64,000 nt of DNA from Pseudomonas bijieensis (GCF_013347965.1 NZ_CP048810.1:5021501-5085500); one strand, 5' to 3'. Positions 38,811 to 49,413 are shown, numbered from the stretch's first letter. The notes: generated by a model not told the origin, from the letters alone. Translations and numbers: made by a program.

Positions 38811-40094
38811 TTACTTCAGCGCAGCGAAGGCTCGCTCGGCCGCATCGAGGGTGATCTTCAGCTCGGTCTCGCCGTGGGCGATGGAGGTGAAGCCGGCTTC
38901 AAATGCGCTCGGGGCCAGGTACACGCCACCCTCGAGCATCAGGTGGAAGAAGCGCTTGAACCGGTTGGCGTCGCTGGCCATCACGTCTTCGAAGGTGACG
39001 ATGTCATCGGCGCCACTGAAGTACAGGCCGAACATGCCGCCGGCCTGGGTGGTCACGAACGGGATGCCCGCTGCGTCGGCACGAACCTGCAAACCGTCGA
39101 GCAGGCGGGTGGTGTAGTCGGTCAGTTCGGCGTGGAAGCCCGGGCGGCTGATCAGGCGCAGGGTGGTCAGGCCGGCGGCCATGGCCAATGGGTTGCCCGA
39201 CAGCGTGCCGGCCTGGTAGACCGGGCCCAGCGGTGCGATGCATTCCATGATCTTGCGCTTGCCGCCGAAGCAGCCCACCGGCATGCCGCCGCCGATGATC
39301 TTGCCGAAGGTGCTCAGGTCCGGCGTGACGCCGTAATGGGCCTGGGCGCCGCCGAGGGCCACGCGGAAACCGGTCATCACTTCGTCGAAAATCAACACCA
39401 CGCCATGCTGGTCGCACAGGCTGCGCAGGCCTTCGAGGAAACCCGGCGCCGGCGGTACGCAGTTCATGTTGCCCGCCACCGGCTCGACGATGATGCACGC
39501 CACTTCCTGGCCAACTTCGCCGAGCATCTTCTCGACTTCCTCGAGGTCGTTGAACGGCAGGGTCAGGGTGTGTTTGGCGAACGCCGCCGGTACGCCGGCC
39601 GAGCTCGGCACGCCCTGGGTCAGCGCGCCGGAGCCAGCCTTGACCAGCAGGCTGTCGGAGTGGCCGTGGTAGCAGCCTTCGAACTTGATAATGCTGTCGC
39701 GACCGGTGAAACCACGGGCCAGACGGATCGCGCTCATGGTCGCCTCGGTGCCGGAGCTGACCATGCGCACCATTTCCATCGACGGCACGATCGAGCAGAC
39801 CAGGTCGGCCATCTCGGTTTCCATCGCGGTCGGGGCGCCGTAGGACAGGCCGTGTACCAGTTGCTTGCGTACCGCATCCAGCACGTCCGGATGGCTGTGG
39901 CCGAGAATCATCGGGCCCCAGGAACCGACATAATCCACATAGCGCTTGTCGTCTTCGTCGGTCACGTACGCGCCTTCGGCGTGCTTGAAGAACAGCGGGG
40001 TGCCACCCACGCTCTTGAACGCACGAACGGGCGAGTTCACGCCGCCGGGGATGTGTTTCTGGGCATTGGCAAACAGGGTTTCGGAACGGGACAT
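38811..40094 (-). CDS. hemL: Glutamate-1-semialdehyde 2,1-aminomutase
   Basis: Converts glutamate-1-semialdehyde to 5-aminolevulinate, the C5 entry to heme. Class III PLP aminotransferase fold, 427 residues. The PLP Lys is in [16 protein letters not shown]. The [17 protein letters not shown] and FDEVMTGFR motifs are intact. It is the last gene of thiD-thiE-hemL, 28 bases after thiE. Confidence 0.97.
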   Translation of the reverse strand: MSRSETLFANAQKHIPGGVNSPVRAFKSVGGTPLFFKHAEGAYVTDEDDKRYVDYVGSWGPMILGHSHPDVLDAVRKQLVHGLSYGAPTAMETEMADLVCSIVPSMEMVRMVSSGTEATMSAIRLARGFTGRDSIIKFEGCYHGHSDSLLVKAGSGALTQGVPSSAGVPAAFAKHTLTLPFNDLEEVEKMLGEVGQEVACIIVEPVAGNMNCVPPAPGFLEGLRSLCDQHGVVLIFDEVMTGFRVALGGAQAHYGVTPDLSTFGKIIGGGMPVGCFGGKRKIMECIAPLGPVYQAGTLSGNPLAMAAGLTTLRLISRPGFHAELTDYTTRLLDGLQVRADAAGIPFVTTQAGGMFGLYFSGADDIVTFEDVMASDANRFKRFFHLMLEGGVYLAPSAFEAGFTSIAHGETELKITLDAAERAFAALK

Positions 40095-40122
40095 GGTTGG
40101 GCTCTCGAAAACGGAAAATAGA

Positions 40123-40749
40123 CTATTTGTTCTGCAGCAGCTCGTTTAAGGCGCGGGCGCGGCGCGTCACTTCAGCACTGCTGTCGGCACCGAACAGGCC
40201 GTGGACCACCGCCAGCAGGTCGACCCCGTGGGCCACCAGCGGGGCGGCATTCTCCAGGGTGATGCCGCCGATGGCGCAAACCGGAATATGCAGTTTGATG
40301 CGCGCCTGTTCGAGCAGTTCAAGGTCTGCGCTGGGGGCGCCGGGCTTGGTATTGGAATTGAAGAAGCGCCCGAACGCGACATAGCTGGCGCCTTCGCGGG
40401 CGGCCTGTTCGGCCAGTGCCAGGCTGGCGTGGCAGGTGGCGCCGACGATCGCCTTGTGTCCGAGCAGTGCCCGCACTGGCGCCAACGGGCCATCGGTCTG
40501 GCCCAGGTGCACGCCGACGCCCAGGCGCGCGGCCAGTTCAGCGTCATCGTTGATGATCAATTGGGTCTTGTAGCGCTCGCACAGGTTACGCAGTGCCTCG
40601 GCTTCCCGCAGGCGTCGGGCCTCGTCGCTGCTTTTGTCGCGGTATTGCAGCAGGGTCACGCCACCTTCCAACGCCGCTTCTACATAAGCGAGGAACTTGC
40701 CAGCCAGCAATTGGCTATCGGTGATGGCGTAAAGGCCACGTAATTTCAT
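40123..40749 (-). CDS. thiE: Thiamine phosphate synthase
   Basis: Joins HMP-PP to the thiazole phosphate to form thiamine phosphate. It is a TIM barrel of 208 residues: [13 protein letters not shown] at the N-terminus, [33 protein letters not shown] and the phosphate loop region [13 protein letters not shown]. It follows thiD by 17 bases. Confidence 0.96.
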   Translation of the reverse strand: MKLRGLYAITDSQLLAGKFLAYVEAALEGGVTLLQYRDKSSDEARRLREAEALRNLCERYKTQLIINDDAELAARLGVGVHLGQTDGPLAPVRALLGHKAIVGATCHASLALAEQAAREGASYVAFGRFFNSNTKPGAPSADLELLEQARIKLHIPVCAIGGITLENAAPLVAHGVDLLAVVHGLFGADSSAEVTRRARALNELLQNK

Positions 40750-40766
40750 TCCACAGGCCTCCAGTG

Positions 40767-41564
40767 TTACGAGCAGAAATCCAGCGGCAGGCGACGCGGT
40801 ACGAACTGGCCTTTGCCCAGTCGTTCGGCATCGCGCAAGGTGCGCCAGGTGTAGTCCAGCGCAGTCTTGACGGCGCTGGCGAGCTGTTCGCCCTGGGCTA
40901 GCCGACCGGCGAGGGCGCTGGCCAGGGTGCAGCCGGAACCGTGGTAACTGCCGGGCAAGCGCTGGCAGGTAAAGGTTTCGCGGCGGCCATCGCGGCTGTA
41001 CAGGCGATTATGGACTTCATGTTCGTCGCCGTGACCACCGGTGATCAACAGGTGTTTGACGAAGGGCAGCAGTTTTTCCGCGCACTCGTCGGCGCTGCCT
41101 TCGGGCAGTTCGGCGAGAATGCGCGCTTCCGGCAGGTTGGGGGTGGCGATGACGGCCAGGGGCAGCAGGCGTTCGCGCATGGCGTAGCCGACCTCATCCT
41201 TGCCCAGGCGTCCGCCACCGCCGGCACGCAGCACCGGGTCGCAGACCATGGGCAGATGCGGGTGCGCCTGGAGCAGTTCGACCACCGTGTCGACCATCTC
41301 CAGCGAGCCGAGCATGCCCAGCTTGACTGCCGCGACCTGCGAGTCGTTGAGCACGGCATTGGCTTGTGCCAGCACCCACGCTCGATCGAGCACCCGGAAA
41401 TCACTGACGTTGACCGTGTCTTGCACGGTCAACGCGGTAACGGCGGGGGCGGCATGACAACCCTGGGCGAGCAGGGCTTCGATATCTGCCTGCAAACCGG
41501 CGCCGCCACTAGGGTCGTGGCCGGAGAGACAGAGGACAACGGGGCGGGAGCTGTAGATATTCAT
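40767..41564 (-). CDS. thiD: Hydroxymethylpyrimidine/phosphomethylpyrimidine kinase
   Basis: Phosphorylates HMP and HMP-P in thiamine synthesis (ribokinase fold, 265 residues). [18 protein letters not shown] is the substrate motif, and [15 protein letters not shown] holds the anion hole and catalytic-base region. The start is the ATG at 41564; seven upstream codons are open. I see no thiamine-pyrophosphate riboswitch before it. The upstream gap holds a REP pair and the ladS promoter region. Confidence 0.95.
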   Translation of the reverse strand: MNIYSSRPVVLCLSGHDPSGGAGLQADIEALLAQGCHAAPAVTALTVQDTVNVSDFRVLDRAWVLAQANAVLNDSQVAAVKLGMLGSLEMVDTVVELLQAHPHLPMVCDPVLRAGGGGRLGKDEVGYAMRERLLPLAVIATPNLPEARILAELPEGSADECAEKLLPFVKHLLITGGHGDEHEVHNRLYSRDGRRETFTCQRLPGSYHGSGCTLASALAGRLAQGEQLASAVKTALDYTWRTLRDAERLGKGQFVPRRLPLDFCS

Positions 41565-41649
41565 GGTGCGCGAGCTTACCACCAAACCTGTTTTATCGGT
41601 GGTCGGACGCTGAGGGTTTTGTACTGAGTGACTTGCTGGTGAGTGCTTT

Positions 41650-41744
41650 TGTGGCGAGGGAGCTTGCTCCCGCTGGAGTGCGCAACGCTCCCAGGATTTA
41701 TGGGGCCGCTGCGCAGCCCAGCGGGAGCAAGCTCCCTCGCCACA
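41650..41744. repeat. REP doublet, TGTGGCGAGGGAGC family
   Basis: An inverted pair of GAGCTTGCTCCCGCTGG cores between divergent thiD and ladS. Here it sits upstream of both genes, unlike most copies in the window. The 250 bases from it to ladS show nothing else definite. Confidence 0.9.
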
Positions 41745-41994
41745 GGAAATCGCTCACCACTGTTCTGCGCCCGGTCAACTAACCAATCTGACCAAAGCAA
41801 CAGCTCTATCTCAACGCTTGGCGCTGAAACGCCCGTTCTAGAGCCTTCTATAGGAAAGATTTCAATGGTGCAAATTGGCCATCAACGGCTATGCTAGAGA
41901 TGGATCCAACTCATAACAGGTAATGCCGGTTTTACGTCTACTCAGGGAATGGGGGGCTTCCTGACTCAACCGGACAGGCCACGCTGGGACTTAA

Positions 41995-44379
41995 ATGCGC
42001 TATTTGCTGATGTTGCTGCTGTGCTTGTCCCCACTGGCAAGTGCTCTGGAATTCGATGAATTCACCCAAAGCCTGCCCTTGGGTCATGCCCTGCAGGTGT
42101 TCGAAGATGCGGGTGGCACTGCCACCATTGATGATGTCCTGGCCCAGGCTGCCACCGGCGCCTTCAAGCCCCATGACAAAGCCACGCTGAATGCCGGTTA
42201 CTCGCGATCAGCCTTCTGGTTGAAAATCGACCTGCACTACCGCCCCGGCAATCCGGACGCCCAGCGCACCTGGCTGCTGGAACTGGCGTACCCGCCGCTG
42301 GACCACCTGGATTTGTATCTGCCAGATGCCGCCGGGGGGTACCGCCTGGTGCGCCAGACCGGCGATGCGTTGCCATTCGCCAGCCGCGAGATTCGCCAGA
42401 ACAACTACTTGTTCAGCCTGGATTTCAAGCCTGAGCAGCGGCAGATCCTGTACCTGCGCCTGCAAAGCCAGGGTTCGATCCAGGCGCCATTGACGCTGTG
42501 GTCGAGCACCGCCTATCTCGAACAGCAGCCGGTGCGCTTGTATGTGTTGGGGGTCATCTATGGCGTGCTGCTGGGAATGCTGGTGTACAACCTGTTCATC
42601 TACCTGAGCGTGCGTGATACCAGCTACCTCTATTACATCTTCTATATCGCCTCGTTCGGCCTGTATCAGTTGTCGGTCAATGGTGCGGCCGTGGAGTATT
42701 TCTGGCCGGACAATCCCTGGTGGGCAAACGCCGCGACGCCGTTTTTCATCGGCTGCGCGGGCCTGTTTGGCAGCCAGTTCGCCCGCAGCTTCCTGCAAAC
42801 CGCCCGGCATGGCCGTTGGCTGGATCGCATGCTGCTGGCACTGATCGCCTACAGCGCGGTGGTGGTCGGCCTGTCGTTGATGACCAGCTATGCCTTGGCG
42901 CTGCGCCTGGCAACGGCGTTGGCGCTGGTATTCACGGTGGCGATCTTTGCCGCCGGGTTGTTTGCCTGGTGGCGTGGCCTGCGGGTGGCACGTTATTTCA
43001 TCATTGCCTGGTCGGCGTTTCTGCTGGGGGGCATCATCAATACCTTGATGGTGCTGGGTTACCTGCCGAATGTATTCCTGACCATGTACGCCAGCCAGAT
43101 CGGCTCGGCCATCGAAGTGGCGCTGTTGTCCCTGGCCCTGGCCGACCGTATCAATGCCATGCGCGAACAGCAGGCCCAGACCCTGTTGGACGCGGGGCAG
43201 AAACTCGAAGTGCTCAACCAGCAACTGGCCCACGGCAACAAGCTCAAGGATGAATTCCTCGCCACCCTGACCCATGAACTGCGCACGCCGATGAACGGTG
43301 TGATCGGTTCCCTGGAGTTGATGGAAACCGTCGAGATGGACGAGGAACTGACCCAGTATCAACAGACCGCCGCCGGTTCGGCGCGGGACATGATGCGCAT
43401 GGTCAACGGCATCCTCACGCTTACCGAGTTGCAGGCTGGCAAGCTCAAGGTCTATCCGGCGCCGTTCAGCCTGCGTGGGGTGGTCGAGGCGCTGCAGGTG
43501 CAGTTCGGCGCCAATGCCGCGGCCAAGGGCCTTGATTTCAAGGTCGACGTGGCCCCGGGCCTGGCGGACCGACTGCTTGGCGACAGCGGCAAACTGGCCC
43601 AGTGCCTGGAATGCCTGCTGGACAACGCCATCAAGTTCACCCGGGTGGGCGGCTTGGCGCTGCGAGTCAGTGGCAGGCCGACGGAGCTTGATCGACTGAT
43701 GCTGTCCTTTGCCGTGATCGACACCGGAATCGGCTTTACCGACCTGGGGGAGGCGACCTTGTACCAGCGTTTCTTCCAGCTCGATGGTTCGATGACCCGC
43801 GAATATGGCGGCCTCGGCGTGGGCCTGGCCATCTGCCGGCAACTGGTGGAACTGCTGGGCGGGCGCCTGACCCATACCTCCGAGCCCGGTCGCGGCAGCC
43901 GTTTTCATTTGAACGTGGAGTTTGACCTGGCCTTGCCGGCAGCTGTGCCGACGCCGTTTTCCTTCGGTGGTCGCCAAGGTTCGCGCCTGCCACAGGATTG
44001 CACGGTGCTATTGGCGGATGACAACAGCATTGATCAGTTGGTCATGCGCGGCATGTTGCTCAAGCTCGGTTATCGGGTGCGCACTGCCGACAGCGGCCGT
44101 GCGGCGCTGGATCTGCTGCACGGCGAGAGCTTCGATGCGGTGCTGCTCGATTGCCAGTCGCCGCCGCTGGACGGTGTGTCGGTCTGCTGCCAGATCCGTA
44201 CCTTGTCCGGTTGCGAGGAACTGCCGGTGCTGGTGGTCAGCCCGAACCTGGGGCAAGAGCGCTGCCCGTCGGGCGCGCTGATCGATTACCTGAGCAAACC
44301 GGTGAAGTTCGAGACACTGCAGGCGACGCTCCAGCGCCGTGTGCTTTGCCATGGGCAGGGTGAAAGCGCCGATATTTAG
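41995..44379 (+). CDS. ladS: Hybrid sensor histidine kinase LadS
   Basis: A 794-residue hybrid sensor, matching P. aeruginosa LadS in length and in its place beside thiD. A signal peptide leads into a 7TMR-DISMED2 periplasmic domain (about residues 25-165), then seven membrane helices (7TMR-DISM, about 180-385), a kinase core with His427 in LTHELRTPMNG, HATPase boxes (GLGVGLAICRQL), and a receiver domain with Asp719 in VLLDCQSPPLDG and Lys in YLSKPV. In P. aeruginosa LadS feeds GacS/GacA, raising RsmY/RsmZ and biofilm, and responds to calcium; here that is inferred. It is the only gene of its transcript visible. Confidence 0.94.
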   Translation: MRYLLMLLLCLSPLASALEFDEFTQSLPLGHALQVFEDAGGTATIDDVLAQAATGAFKPHDKATLNAGYSRSAFWLKIDLHYRPGNPDAQRTWLLELAYPPLDHLDLYLPDAAGGYRLVRQTGDALPFASREIRQNNYLFSLDFKPEQRQILYLRLQSQGSIQAPLTLWSSTAYLEQQPVRLYVLGVIYGVLLGMLVYNLFIYLSVRDTSYLYYIFYIASFGLYQLSVNGAAVEYFWPDNPWWANAATPFFIGCAGLFGSQFARSFLQTARHGRWLDRMLLALIAYSAVVVGLSLMTSYALALRLATALALVFTVAIFAAGLFAWWRGLRVARYFIIAWSAFLLGGIINTLMVLGYLPNVFLTMYASQIGSAIEVALLSLALADRINAMREQQAQTLLDAGQKLEVLNQQLAHGNKLKDEFLATLTHELRTPMNGVIGSLELMETVEMDEELTQYQQTAAGSARDMMRMVNGILTLTELQAGKLKVYPAPFSLRGVVEALQVQFGANAAAKGLDFKVDVAPGLADRLLGDSGKLAQCLECLLDNAIKFTRVGGLALRVSGRPTELDRLMLSFAVIDTGIGFTDLGEATLYQRFFQLDGSMTREYGGLGVGLAICRQLVELLGGRLTHTSEPGRGSRFHLNVEFDLALPAAVPTPFSFGGRQGSRLPQDCTVLLADDNSIDQLVMRGMLLKLGYRVRTADSGRAALDLLHGESFDAVLLDCQSPPLDGVSVCCQIRTLSGCEELPVLVVSPNLGQERCPSGALIDYLSKPVKFETLQATLQRRVLCHGQGESADI

Positions 44380-44451
44380 GCGGATATGACACTTTGTTCG
44401 GCCTGGGGGCGGTGCTTAACTGAACCTCCTGGCTGATCGAGGAGCCCTGTC

Positions 44452-46101
44452 ATGAACCTGCACCAGTTCGCTGAAACCCACGACGTCACCAATCAGCCGC
44501 CATCGCTCGATGGCGCCAACCTGTACCGCATCGACCTGCCGTTGCAAGAATGGTCGCGGCGTTTCGGCGCTGGCTGGGCGCAGGCGCGGATAGATGCGTA
44601 TGGGGCGCTGGCCGGCGGGCCGTTGATGGAAGCGGGCTTTCTGGCCAATCAGAACAAGCCGGTGTTCTCCAGTCATGACCGTTATGGCCATCGCATCGAC
44701 CTGGTGGAATTCCATCCCGCTTATCATCAGTTGATGCGTACCGCCGTCGAGCACGGCCTGCCCAGCTTGCCCTGGGCCCATCCACAGCCCGGGGCGCATG
44801 TCGCCCGGGCCTCGATGACCTATCTGCACAGCCAGGCCGAAGCCGGCACCGGCTGTCCGCTGACCATGACCTTCGCCAGCGTACCGGCGCTGCGCTTGCA
44901 GCCGGACCTGGCCGAGCGCTGGGTGCCGAAGGTGCTCGCCACCGAGTACGACCCGCGCAACGTTGGCATGGCGCACAAGGCCGGGGTCACCATCGGCATG
45001 GCAATGACCGAAAAACAGGGTGGCACCGATGTGCGCGCCAACACCACCAAGGCCTATCCAGTGGGCGCCAGTGGCCCGGGCCAGGCCTATGAACTGGTGG
45101 GCCACAAATGGTTCTGTTCGGCGCCGATGTGCGACGCCTTCCTCACGTTGGCCCAGACCGACAAGGGCCTGACCTGTTTCCTGCTGCCGCGCCATCGCCC
45201 CGACGACACGCGCAATCAGTTCTACATTCAACGGTTGAAGAACAAGCTGGGCAACTGTTCAAACGCCTCCAGCGAAGTCGAGTTCCGTGGCGCACTGGCC
45301 TGGATGGTTGGTGAAGAAGGCCGAGGCGTGCCGACGATCATTGAGATGGTCGCCATGACCCGCTTCGATTGCATGGTCGGCTCCAGCGCCCTGATGCGCC
45401 AGGCGCTGACCCAGGCCAGTCACCACTGTGCCCACCGCAAGGTTGGCGGCAAGCTGTTGAGCGAGCAGCCGCTGATGCAGAACGTCCTGGCTGACCTGGC
45501 GTTGGAAAGCGAGTCCGCCCTGGCCTTGAGCCTGCGCATGGGCCAGGCGCTGGACCACTTGAATGACGAGCACGAAGCCAAGTTCGCCCGGCTGGTGACG
45601 GCGGTAGGCAAGTACTGGATCTGCAAGCGCGCCCCCGCGATGATCAACGAAGCCGCCGAATGCATGGGCGGCGCCGGCTACGTCGAAGACAGCATCCTGC
45701 CGCGCCTGTACCGCGAAGCGCCGGTCAACTCGACGTGGGAAGGCTCCGGCAACGTGCAATGCCTTGATGTGCTGCGCGCCTTGTCCAAGGAGCCGGGCGT
45801 GCTGGAAGTATTGTTCAGCGAATTGGGCGATGGCCACGGCGACAAGCGCCTGGCCGGGCACATCCACCAATTGCACGCAGCGTTCAAGGACACCGACGAC
45901 ATCCAGTACCGCGCCCGGCAATTGACCGAAGACGTCGCCGTCGGCCTGCAGGCCAAGTTGTTGCTCGAGGCGGGAAACAGCGACATCAGCGACGCCTTCA
46001 TTGCCAGCCGCCTTGGCTCGGCTGGCCGGGTATACGGTGCCTTGCCCCGGGGCCTGAATGTCGAAGCCATCGTCACCCGCTCCACCCCCCATGGTTTCTA
46101 G
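44452..46101 (+). CDS. AidB-like acyl-CoA dehydrogenase
   Basis: A 549-residue FAD protein close to E. coli AidB (541), not to standard fatty-acid acyl-CoA dehydrogenases. GMAMTEKQGGTDVRANTT, GHKWFCSAPMCDAF, NKLGNCSNASSEVEF and REAPVNSTWEGSGNVQCLDVL all match AidB. AidB binds DNA and is part of the Ada alkylation response. Whether this protein is a DNA protector or a branched-chain acyl-CoA dehydrogenase is open. An Ada box was not searched for. The gene stands alone with its own promoter gap of 72 bases after ladS. Confidence 0.9.
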   Translation: MNLHQFAETHDVTNQPPSLDGANLYRIDLPLQEWSRRFGAGWAQARIDAYGALAGGPLMEAGFLANQNKPVFSSHDRYGHRIDLVEFHPAYHQLMRTAVEHGLPSLPWAHPQPGAHVARASMTYLHSQAEAGTGCPLTMTFASVPALRLQPDLAERWVPKVLATEYDPRNVGMAHKAGVTIGMAMTEKQGGTDVRANTTKAYPVGASGPGQAYELVGHKWFCSAPMCDAFLTLAQTDKGLTCFLLPRHRPDDTRNQFYIQRLKNKLGNCSNASSEVEFRGALAWMVGEEGRGVPTIIEMVAMTRFDCMVGSSALMRQALTQASHHCAHRKVGGKLLSEQPLMQNVLADLALESESALALSLRMGQALDHLNDEHEAKFARLVTAVGKYWICKRAPAMINEAAECMGGAGYVEDSILPRLYREAPVNSTWEGSGNVQCLDVLRALSKEPGVLEVLFSELGDGHGDKRLAGHIHQLHAAFKDTDDIQYRARQLTEDVAVGLQAKLLLEAGNSDISDAFIASRLGSAGRVYGALPRGLNVEAIVTRSTPHGF

Positions 46102-46207
46102 GAAGACCGCGAAACCCTTGATCCAGCATCTGTGGTGACTGACACACCGCCATCGCGAGTAAGGGATTGGCGGTGAATGAAGGGTTTGTAGTCACTGGAG
46201 GTCAAGG

Positions 46208-46297
46208 GTGGGAGCGAGCCTGCTCGCGATGGCGTCGGCACATCCAACAGCTCTGGTGACTGACGCACCGCTATCGCGAGCAAGCTCGCTCCCACAG
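46208..46297. repeat. REP doublet, GGGAGCGAGCC family
   Basis: An inverted pair of the GAGCCTGCTCGCGAT core between the AidB-like gene and amn. A decayed copy (CATCGCGAGTAAGGG) sits at about 46152-46166. The 299-base gap holds nothing else I recognise. Confidence 0.88.
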
Positions 46298-46400
46298 GGA
46301 TTGTCGATGAATGATCGAGCGCGCCAATACGCCACTGTTCCCGTCGGGCGGCGATGCAGGCAAGATGAAGGCCTGCAAGTCAGAACACAGGAAGCTGATC

Positions 46401-47864
46401 GTGACCGAAGCGTTTATTGTCGTTCAAACCGCCGAACAAGCCGTGGATCGTCTGGCGGCCCTGCACGAGCGTGCGACCACCGCGTTGAATCAGGCGCTGA
46501 TGCGTTATCTCAAGGACCGCGTCGAGCCGGATGCCGAGCAACGTGCGTTGTTTCGCTATCCGGCCTTGCGCCTGACCTATCACTGCCACGGCGAAGTCCC
46601 GCAAACCACGCGTGCCTACGCCAAGGTCCAGTTGCCCGGCACCTACAGCGTCACCGTCACCCATCCCGCCGCGTTCCGTAAGTACCTGCTGGAACAGCTG
46701 GTCCCGCTGATGCACGACTTCACCGTCACCGTGGAAGTCGGTGTCAGCGAGCAGAACATTCCGTACCCGTACGTGGTGGAGCAGGGCGATGAACTGGCCG
46801 GCTCCGGTGTAACCGCCGCGGTACTGGCGCGGGTGTTCCCCAGCACCGACCTGTCGGCCGCCACCGACGGTATCGCCGACGGTCTCTACGATTGGGAAAA
46901 CACCGACCCGCTGCCCCTGGCGCTGTTCGATGCCGCGCGGGTGGATTTTTCCCTGCGTCGGTTGGTGCATTACACCGGCAGCGACTGGCGTCATGTGCAG
47001 CCGTGGATCCTGCTGACCAACTATCACCGCTATGTCGACCAGTTCATCGTTCACGGCCTGGAGCAACTGCGCAGCGACCCGCGCTTTGTGCGCATGGTCC
47101 TGCCGGGTAACGTGATCATCGACAAGAACATGGACCACGGCGAAGCGTCGGCCATCGCCGCCGGTGTGGTCTGGCACCGCTACCAGATGCCGGCCTATCA
47201 CCTGCAGACCAATGATGGCCATGGCGTGACCTTGGTGAACATCGGCGTCGGCCCGTCCAATGCCAAGAACATCACCGACCACCTGGCCGTATTGCGTCCG
47301 CATTGCTGGCTGATGATCGGCCACTGCGGCGGGCTGCGGCAGTCCCAGACCATCGGTGACTACGTGCTGGCCCACGCCTACATGCGTCGCGATGGCATTC
47401 TCGACCGGGTGGTGCCGCCGAACATTCCGATTCCGGCCCTGGCCGAAGTGCAGATGGCGCTTCAGCAGGCTGCGGCGAATATCACCGGTGAAAAGGGCGA
47501 CGAGCTGAAAAAACGCCTGCGCACTGGCACCGTGCTGACTTACGACGACCGCAACTGGGAGCTGCGCTGGGCCCAGGAGCGTCCGCTGATCAACCTGTCC
47601 CGCGCCGTGGCGGTGGACATGGAAAGCGGCACCATTGCCGCCCAGGGTTATCGCCTGCGGGTGCCCTATGGCACGTTGCTGTGCGTCTCGGACAAACCTC
47701 TGCACAGCGAGATCAAGCTGCCGGGTTCGGCCAACGCGTTCTATGAGCGCGCGGTCAACCAGCACCTGAAGATCGGCATCGAGGCGTTGGACCTGCTGCG
47801 CACCGAACTCAACTCGTTGCATTCGCGCAAGCTGCGCAGCTTCGACGAGCCGCCGTTCCGCTGA
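46401..47864 (+). CDS. amn: AMP nucleosidase
   Basis: Splits AMP to adenine and ribose-5-phosphate. The protein is 487 residues, close to E. coli Amn (484): an N-terminal regulatory domain followed by a purine-nucleoside-phosphorylase fold (GVGPSNAKNITDHLAVLRP, VDMESGTIAAQGYR with the purine-binding Glu, and LCVSDKPLHSE with the active-site Asp). I choose GTG at 46401 because AGGAAG sits six to seven bases upstream. ATG at 46365 or 46311 would give longer versions with an N-terminus that is not family-like. Confidence 0.93.
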   Translation: MTEAFIVVQTAEQAVDRLAALHERATTALNQALMRYLKDRVEPDAEQRALFRYPALRLTYHCHGEVPQTTRAYAKVQLPGTYSVTVTHPAAFRKYLLEQLVPLMHDFTVTVEVGVSEQNIPYPYVVEQGDELAGSGVTAAVLARVFPSTDLSAATDGIADGLYDWENTDPLPLALFDAARVDFSLRRLVHYTGSDWRHVQPWILLTNYHRYVDQFIVHGLEQLRSDPRFVRMVLPGNVIIDKNMDHGEASAIAAGVVWHRYQMPAYHLQTNDGHGVTLVNIGVGPSNAKNITDHLAVLRPHCWLMIGHCGGLRQSQTIGDYVLAHAYMRRDGILDRVVPPNIPIPALAEVQMALQQAAANITGEKGDELKKRLRTGTVLTYDDRNWELRWAQERPLINLSRAVAVDMESGTIAAQGYRLRVPYGTLLCVSDKPLHSEIKLPGSANAFYERAVNQHLKIGIEALDLLRTELNSLHSRKLRSFDEPPFR

Positions 47865-47880
47865 TACGGCGGTGGTTATT

Positions 47881-47919
47881 TAGCGGTCAGGCCACTAGCA
47901 TTAGCGGCCCTGACCGCTA
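47881..47919 (+). terminator. Hairpin after amn
   Basis: TAGCGGTCAGG and CCTGACCGCTA form a perfect 11-base stem with a 17-base loop, followed by GATGTTGTGTT, 16 bases after the amn stop. It lies just before the next gene, on the same strand. Confidence 0.7.
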
Positions 47920-47934
47920 GATGTTGTGTTCGCC

Positions 47935-48570
47935 ATGTCACGCCCCTCACGCCCTGTTTCCCGCCGCCCTGGCGCGAAACCTCCAGCTTCCGCGCCGCGC
48001 CGTGTGGCCAAGGCGCCGCCAGCCGAGCCAAAACTGATCCTGTTCAACAAACCTTTCGATGTGCTGACGCAATTCAGTGACGGTGAGGGGCGGGCGACGC
48101 TCAAGGATTTTATCGACGTACCGGGCATCTACCCGGCCGGACGGCTGGATCGCGACAGCGAAGGCTTGCTGTTGCTGACCAACGACGGGCAGTTGCAGGC
48201 ACGCATTGCCGATCCCAAACACAAGCTGGCCAAGACCTACTGGGTGCAAGTGGAGGGCGAGCCGAGTGCCGAGCAATTGCAGCGTTTGCGCGCCGGGGTG
48301 GAGTTGAACGACGGCATGACCTTGCCGGCCGAGGCCCGCCAACTGGACGAACCGCAATTGTGGCCGCGCAATCCGCCGGTACGTTTTCGTAAAAGCGTGC
48401 CCACGAGCTGGCTGGAACTGGTGATTCGCGAAGGACGCAACCGTCAGGTGCGACGCATGACCGCCGCCGTGGGCTTGCCGACATTGCGCCTGGTGCGTGT
48501 CAGGATCGGCGACTGGACGATCGAAGGGCTCGACCAGGGCCAGTGGAAAGAAGTGCCGGCGCGCTTATAG
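47935..48570 (+). CDS. rluE: 23S rRNA pseudouridine(2457) synthase-like protein (RluE)
   Basis: RsuA/RluB/E/F family pseudouridine synthase, 211 residues. After a Pro/Arg-rich N-terminal tail of about 35 residues comes the catalytic motif [19 protein letters not shown], with the nucleophilic Asp. There is no S4 domain, which fits RluE rather than RsuA or RluB. The C-terminal [18 protein letters not shown] is conserved. The start is the ATG at 47935. Its stop overlaps the stop of the convergent DUF2788 gene by six bases. Confidence 0.9.
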   Translation: MSRPSRPVSRRPGAKPPASAPRRVAKAPPAEPKLILFNKPFDVLTQFSDGEGRATLKDFIDVPGIYPAGRLDRDSEGLLLLTNDGQLQARIADPKHKLAKTYWVQVEGEPSAEQLQRLRAGVELNDGMTLPAEARQLDEPQLWPRNPPVRFRKSVPTSWLELVIREGRNRQVRRMTAAVGLPTLRLVRVRIGDWTIEGLDQGQWKEVPARL

Positions 48571-48774
48571 CGTCCCGGATTCGATCAGGCCAATCACCAC
48601 GCTCTTGATGACGAATGCGGCCACACCGAGGCCCAGCACGAAAAACAGGATGAACGAGCCGAAACGCCCGGCCTTGGACTTCTTCGCCAGGTCCCAGACG
48701 ATGAAACCCATGAAAATGATCAGGATGCTGACCAGGCCGGTCATCATCCACTCTTCGAAAACAGCAGGATCCAT
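48565..48774 (-). CDS. DUF2788 small membrane protein
   Basis: A 69-residue protein with two membrane helices (about 13-29 and 42-64) and the loop [13 protein letters not shown]. The sequence follows the DUF2788 family that is common in Pseudomonas. Function unknown. It is convergent with the pseudouridine synthase gene, and the two coding ends overlap by six bases. Confidence 0.88.
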   Translation of the reverse strand: MDPAVFEEWMMTGLVSILIIFMGFIVWDLAKKSKAGRFGSFILFFVLGLGVAAFVIKSVVIGLIESGTL

Positions 48775-48900
48775 CAGGACACTCCGACGTGAGCTGGGTT
48801 GAAAAGGCGCGGCGAGTATACGGCATGGGGGGCGGGCGAGGGGTTGGCCTGCGGCGGTGTGTCGCAGCTATTCATCGGCTGGGCTGTCGCTATAGACCCC

Positions 48901-48940
48901 TGTGGGAGCGAGCCTGCTCGCGATAGCGGTGGTTCAGCTA
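48901..48940 (+). repeat. Single REP copy
   Basis: One unpaired GGGAGCGAGCCTGCTCGCGAT with GGTGGTTCAGC flank, ending inside the last codons of the Lrp-family gene. The flank is the same as at 22676. Confidence 0.75.
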
Positions 48941-49413
48941 CGCAGATGAGTCAACGGCAGTTCAGTGCTGTTGAGCACCTGGTTCAGCACAAAGCTCGAG
49001 CGCACGCTGGTGACGCCATCGATGCGCGTCAGGTGCCCCAGCAACAGCTTCTGGTAATGGTCCATGTCCGGCACCACCACCTTGAGCTGGTAGTCCGCGT
49101 CCATCCCGGTCACCAGGCTGCATTCCAGCACTTGCGGCAGGTTGCGGATGGCGGCTTCGAAGTTTTCGAAACGTTCAGGGGTGTGGCGGTCCATGCCGAT
49201 CAGCACATAAGCCGTCAGGCTCAGGCCCAGCAACTTGCGGTCGAGCAGGGCGACCTGGCGGGTGATGTAGCCGTCATCCTCCAACTGCTTGACCCGTCGC
49301 GAGCAGGGGGAGGGCGACAGGCCGATGCGTTCGGCCAGTTCCTGGTTGGAGATGCGCGCGTCGCGCTGCAATTCCGCCAGAATGCTCAGGTCGTAACGGT
49401 CGAGTTTGCTCAT
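48934..49413 (-). CDS. Lrp/AsnC-family transcriptional regulator
   Basis: A 159-residue regulator with an N-terminal helix-turn-helix (LDRYDLSILAELQRDARISNQELAERIGLSPSPCSRRV) and a C-terminal RAM effector domain (LVTGMDADYQLKVVVPD). It has the typical length. Likely a local regulator sensing an amino acid. Four ATTGCG/CGCAAT sites lie just upstream and may be its operator. The target may be itself and the plus-strand region opposite. Confidence 0.93.
   Translation of the reverse strand: MSKLDRYDLSILAELQRDARISNQELAERIGLSPSPCSRRVKQLEDDGYITRQVALLDRKLLGLSLTAYVLIGMDRHTPERFENFEAAIRNLPQVLECSLVTGMDADYQLKVVVPDMDHYQKLLLGHLTRIDGVTSVRSSFVLNQVLNSTELPLTHLRS

Noticed and set aside
41864..41994. Short frame upstream of ladS
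   Set aside because: No family match and no ribosome-binding site; treated as promoter region.
42208..43977. 589-codon minus-strand frame opposite ladS
   Set aside because: Antisense to a sensor kinase with intact motifs; the composition is Gln/His-rich shadow.
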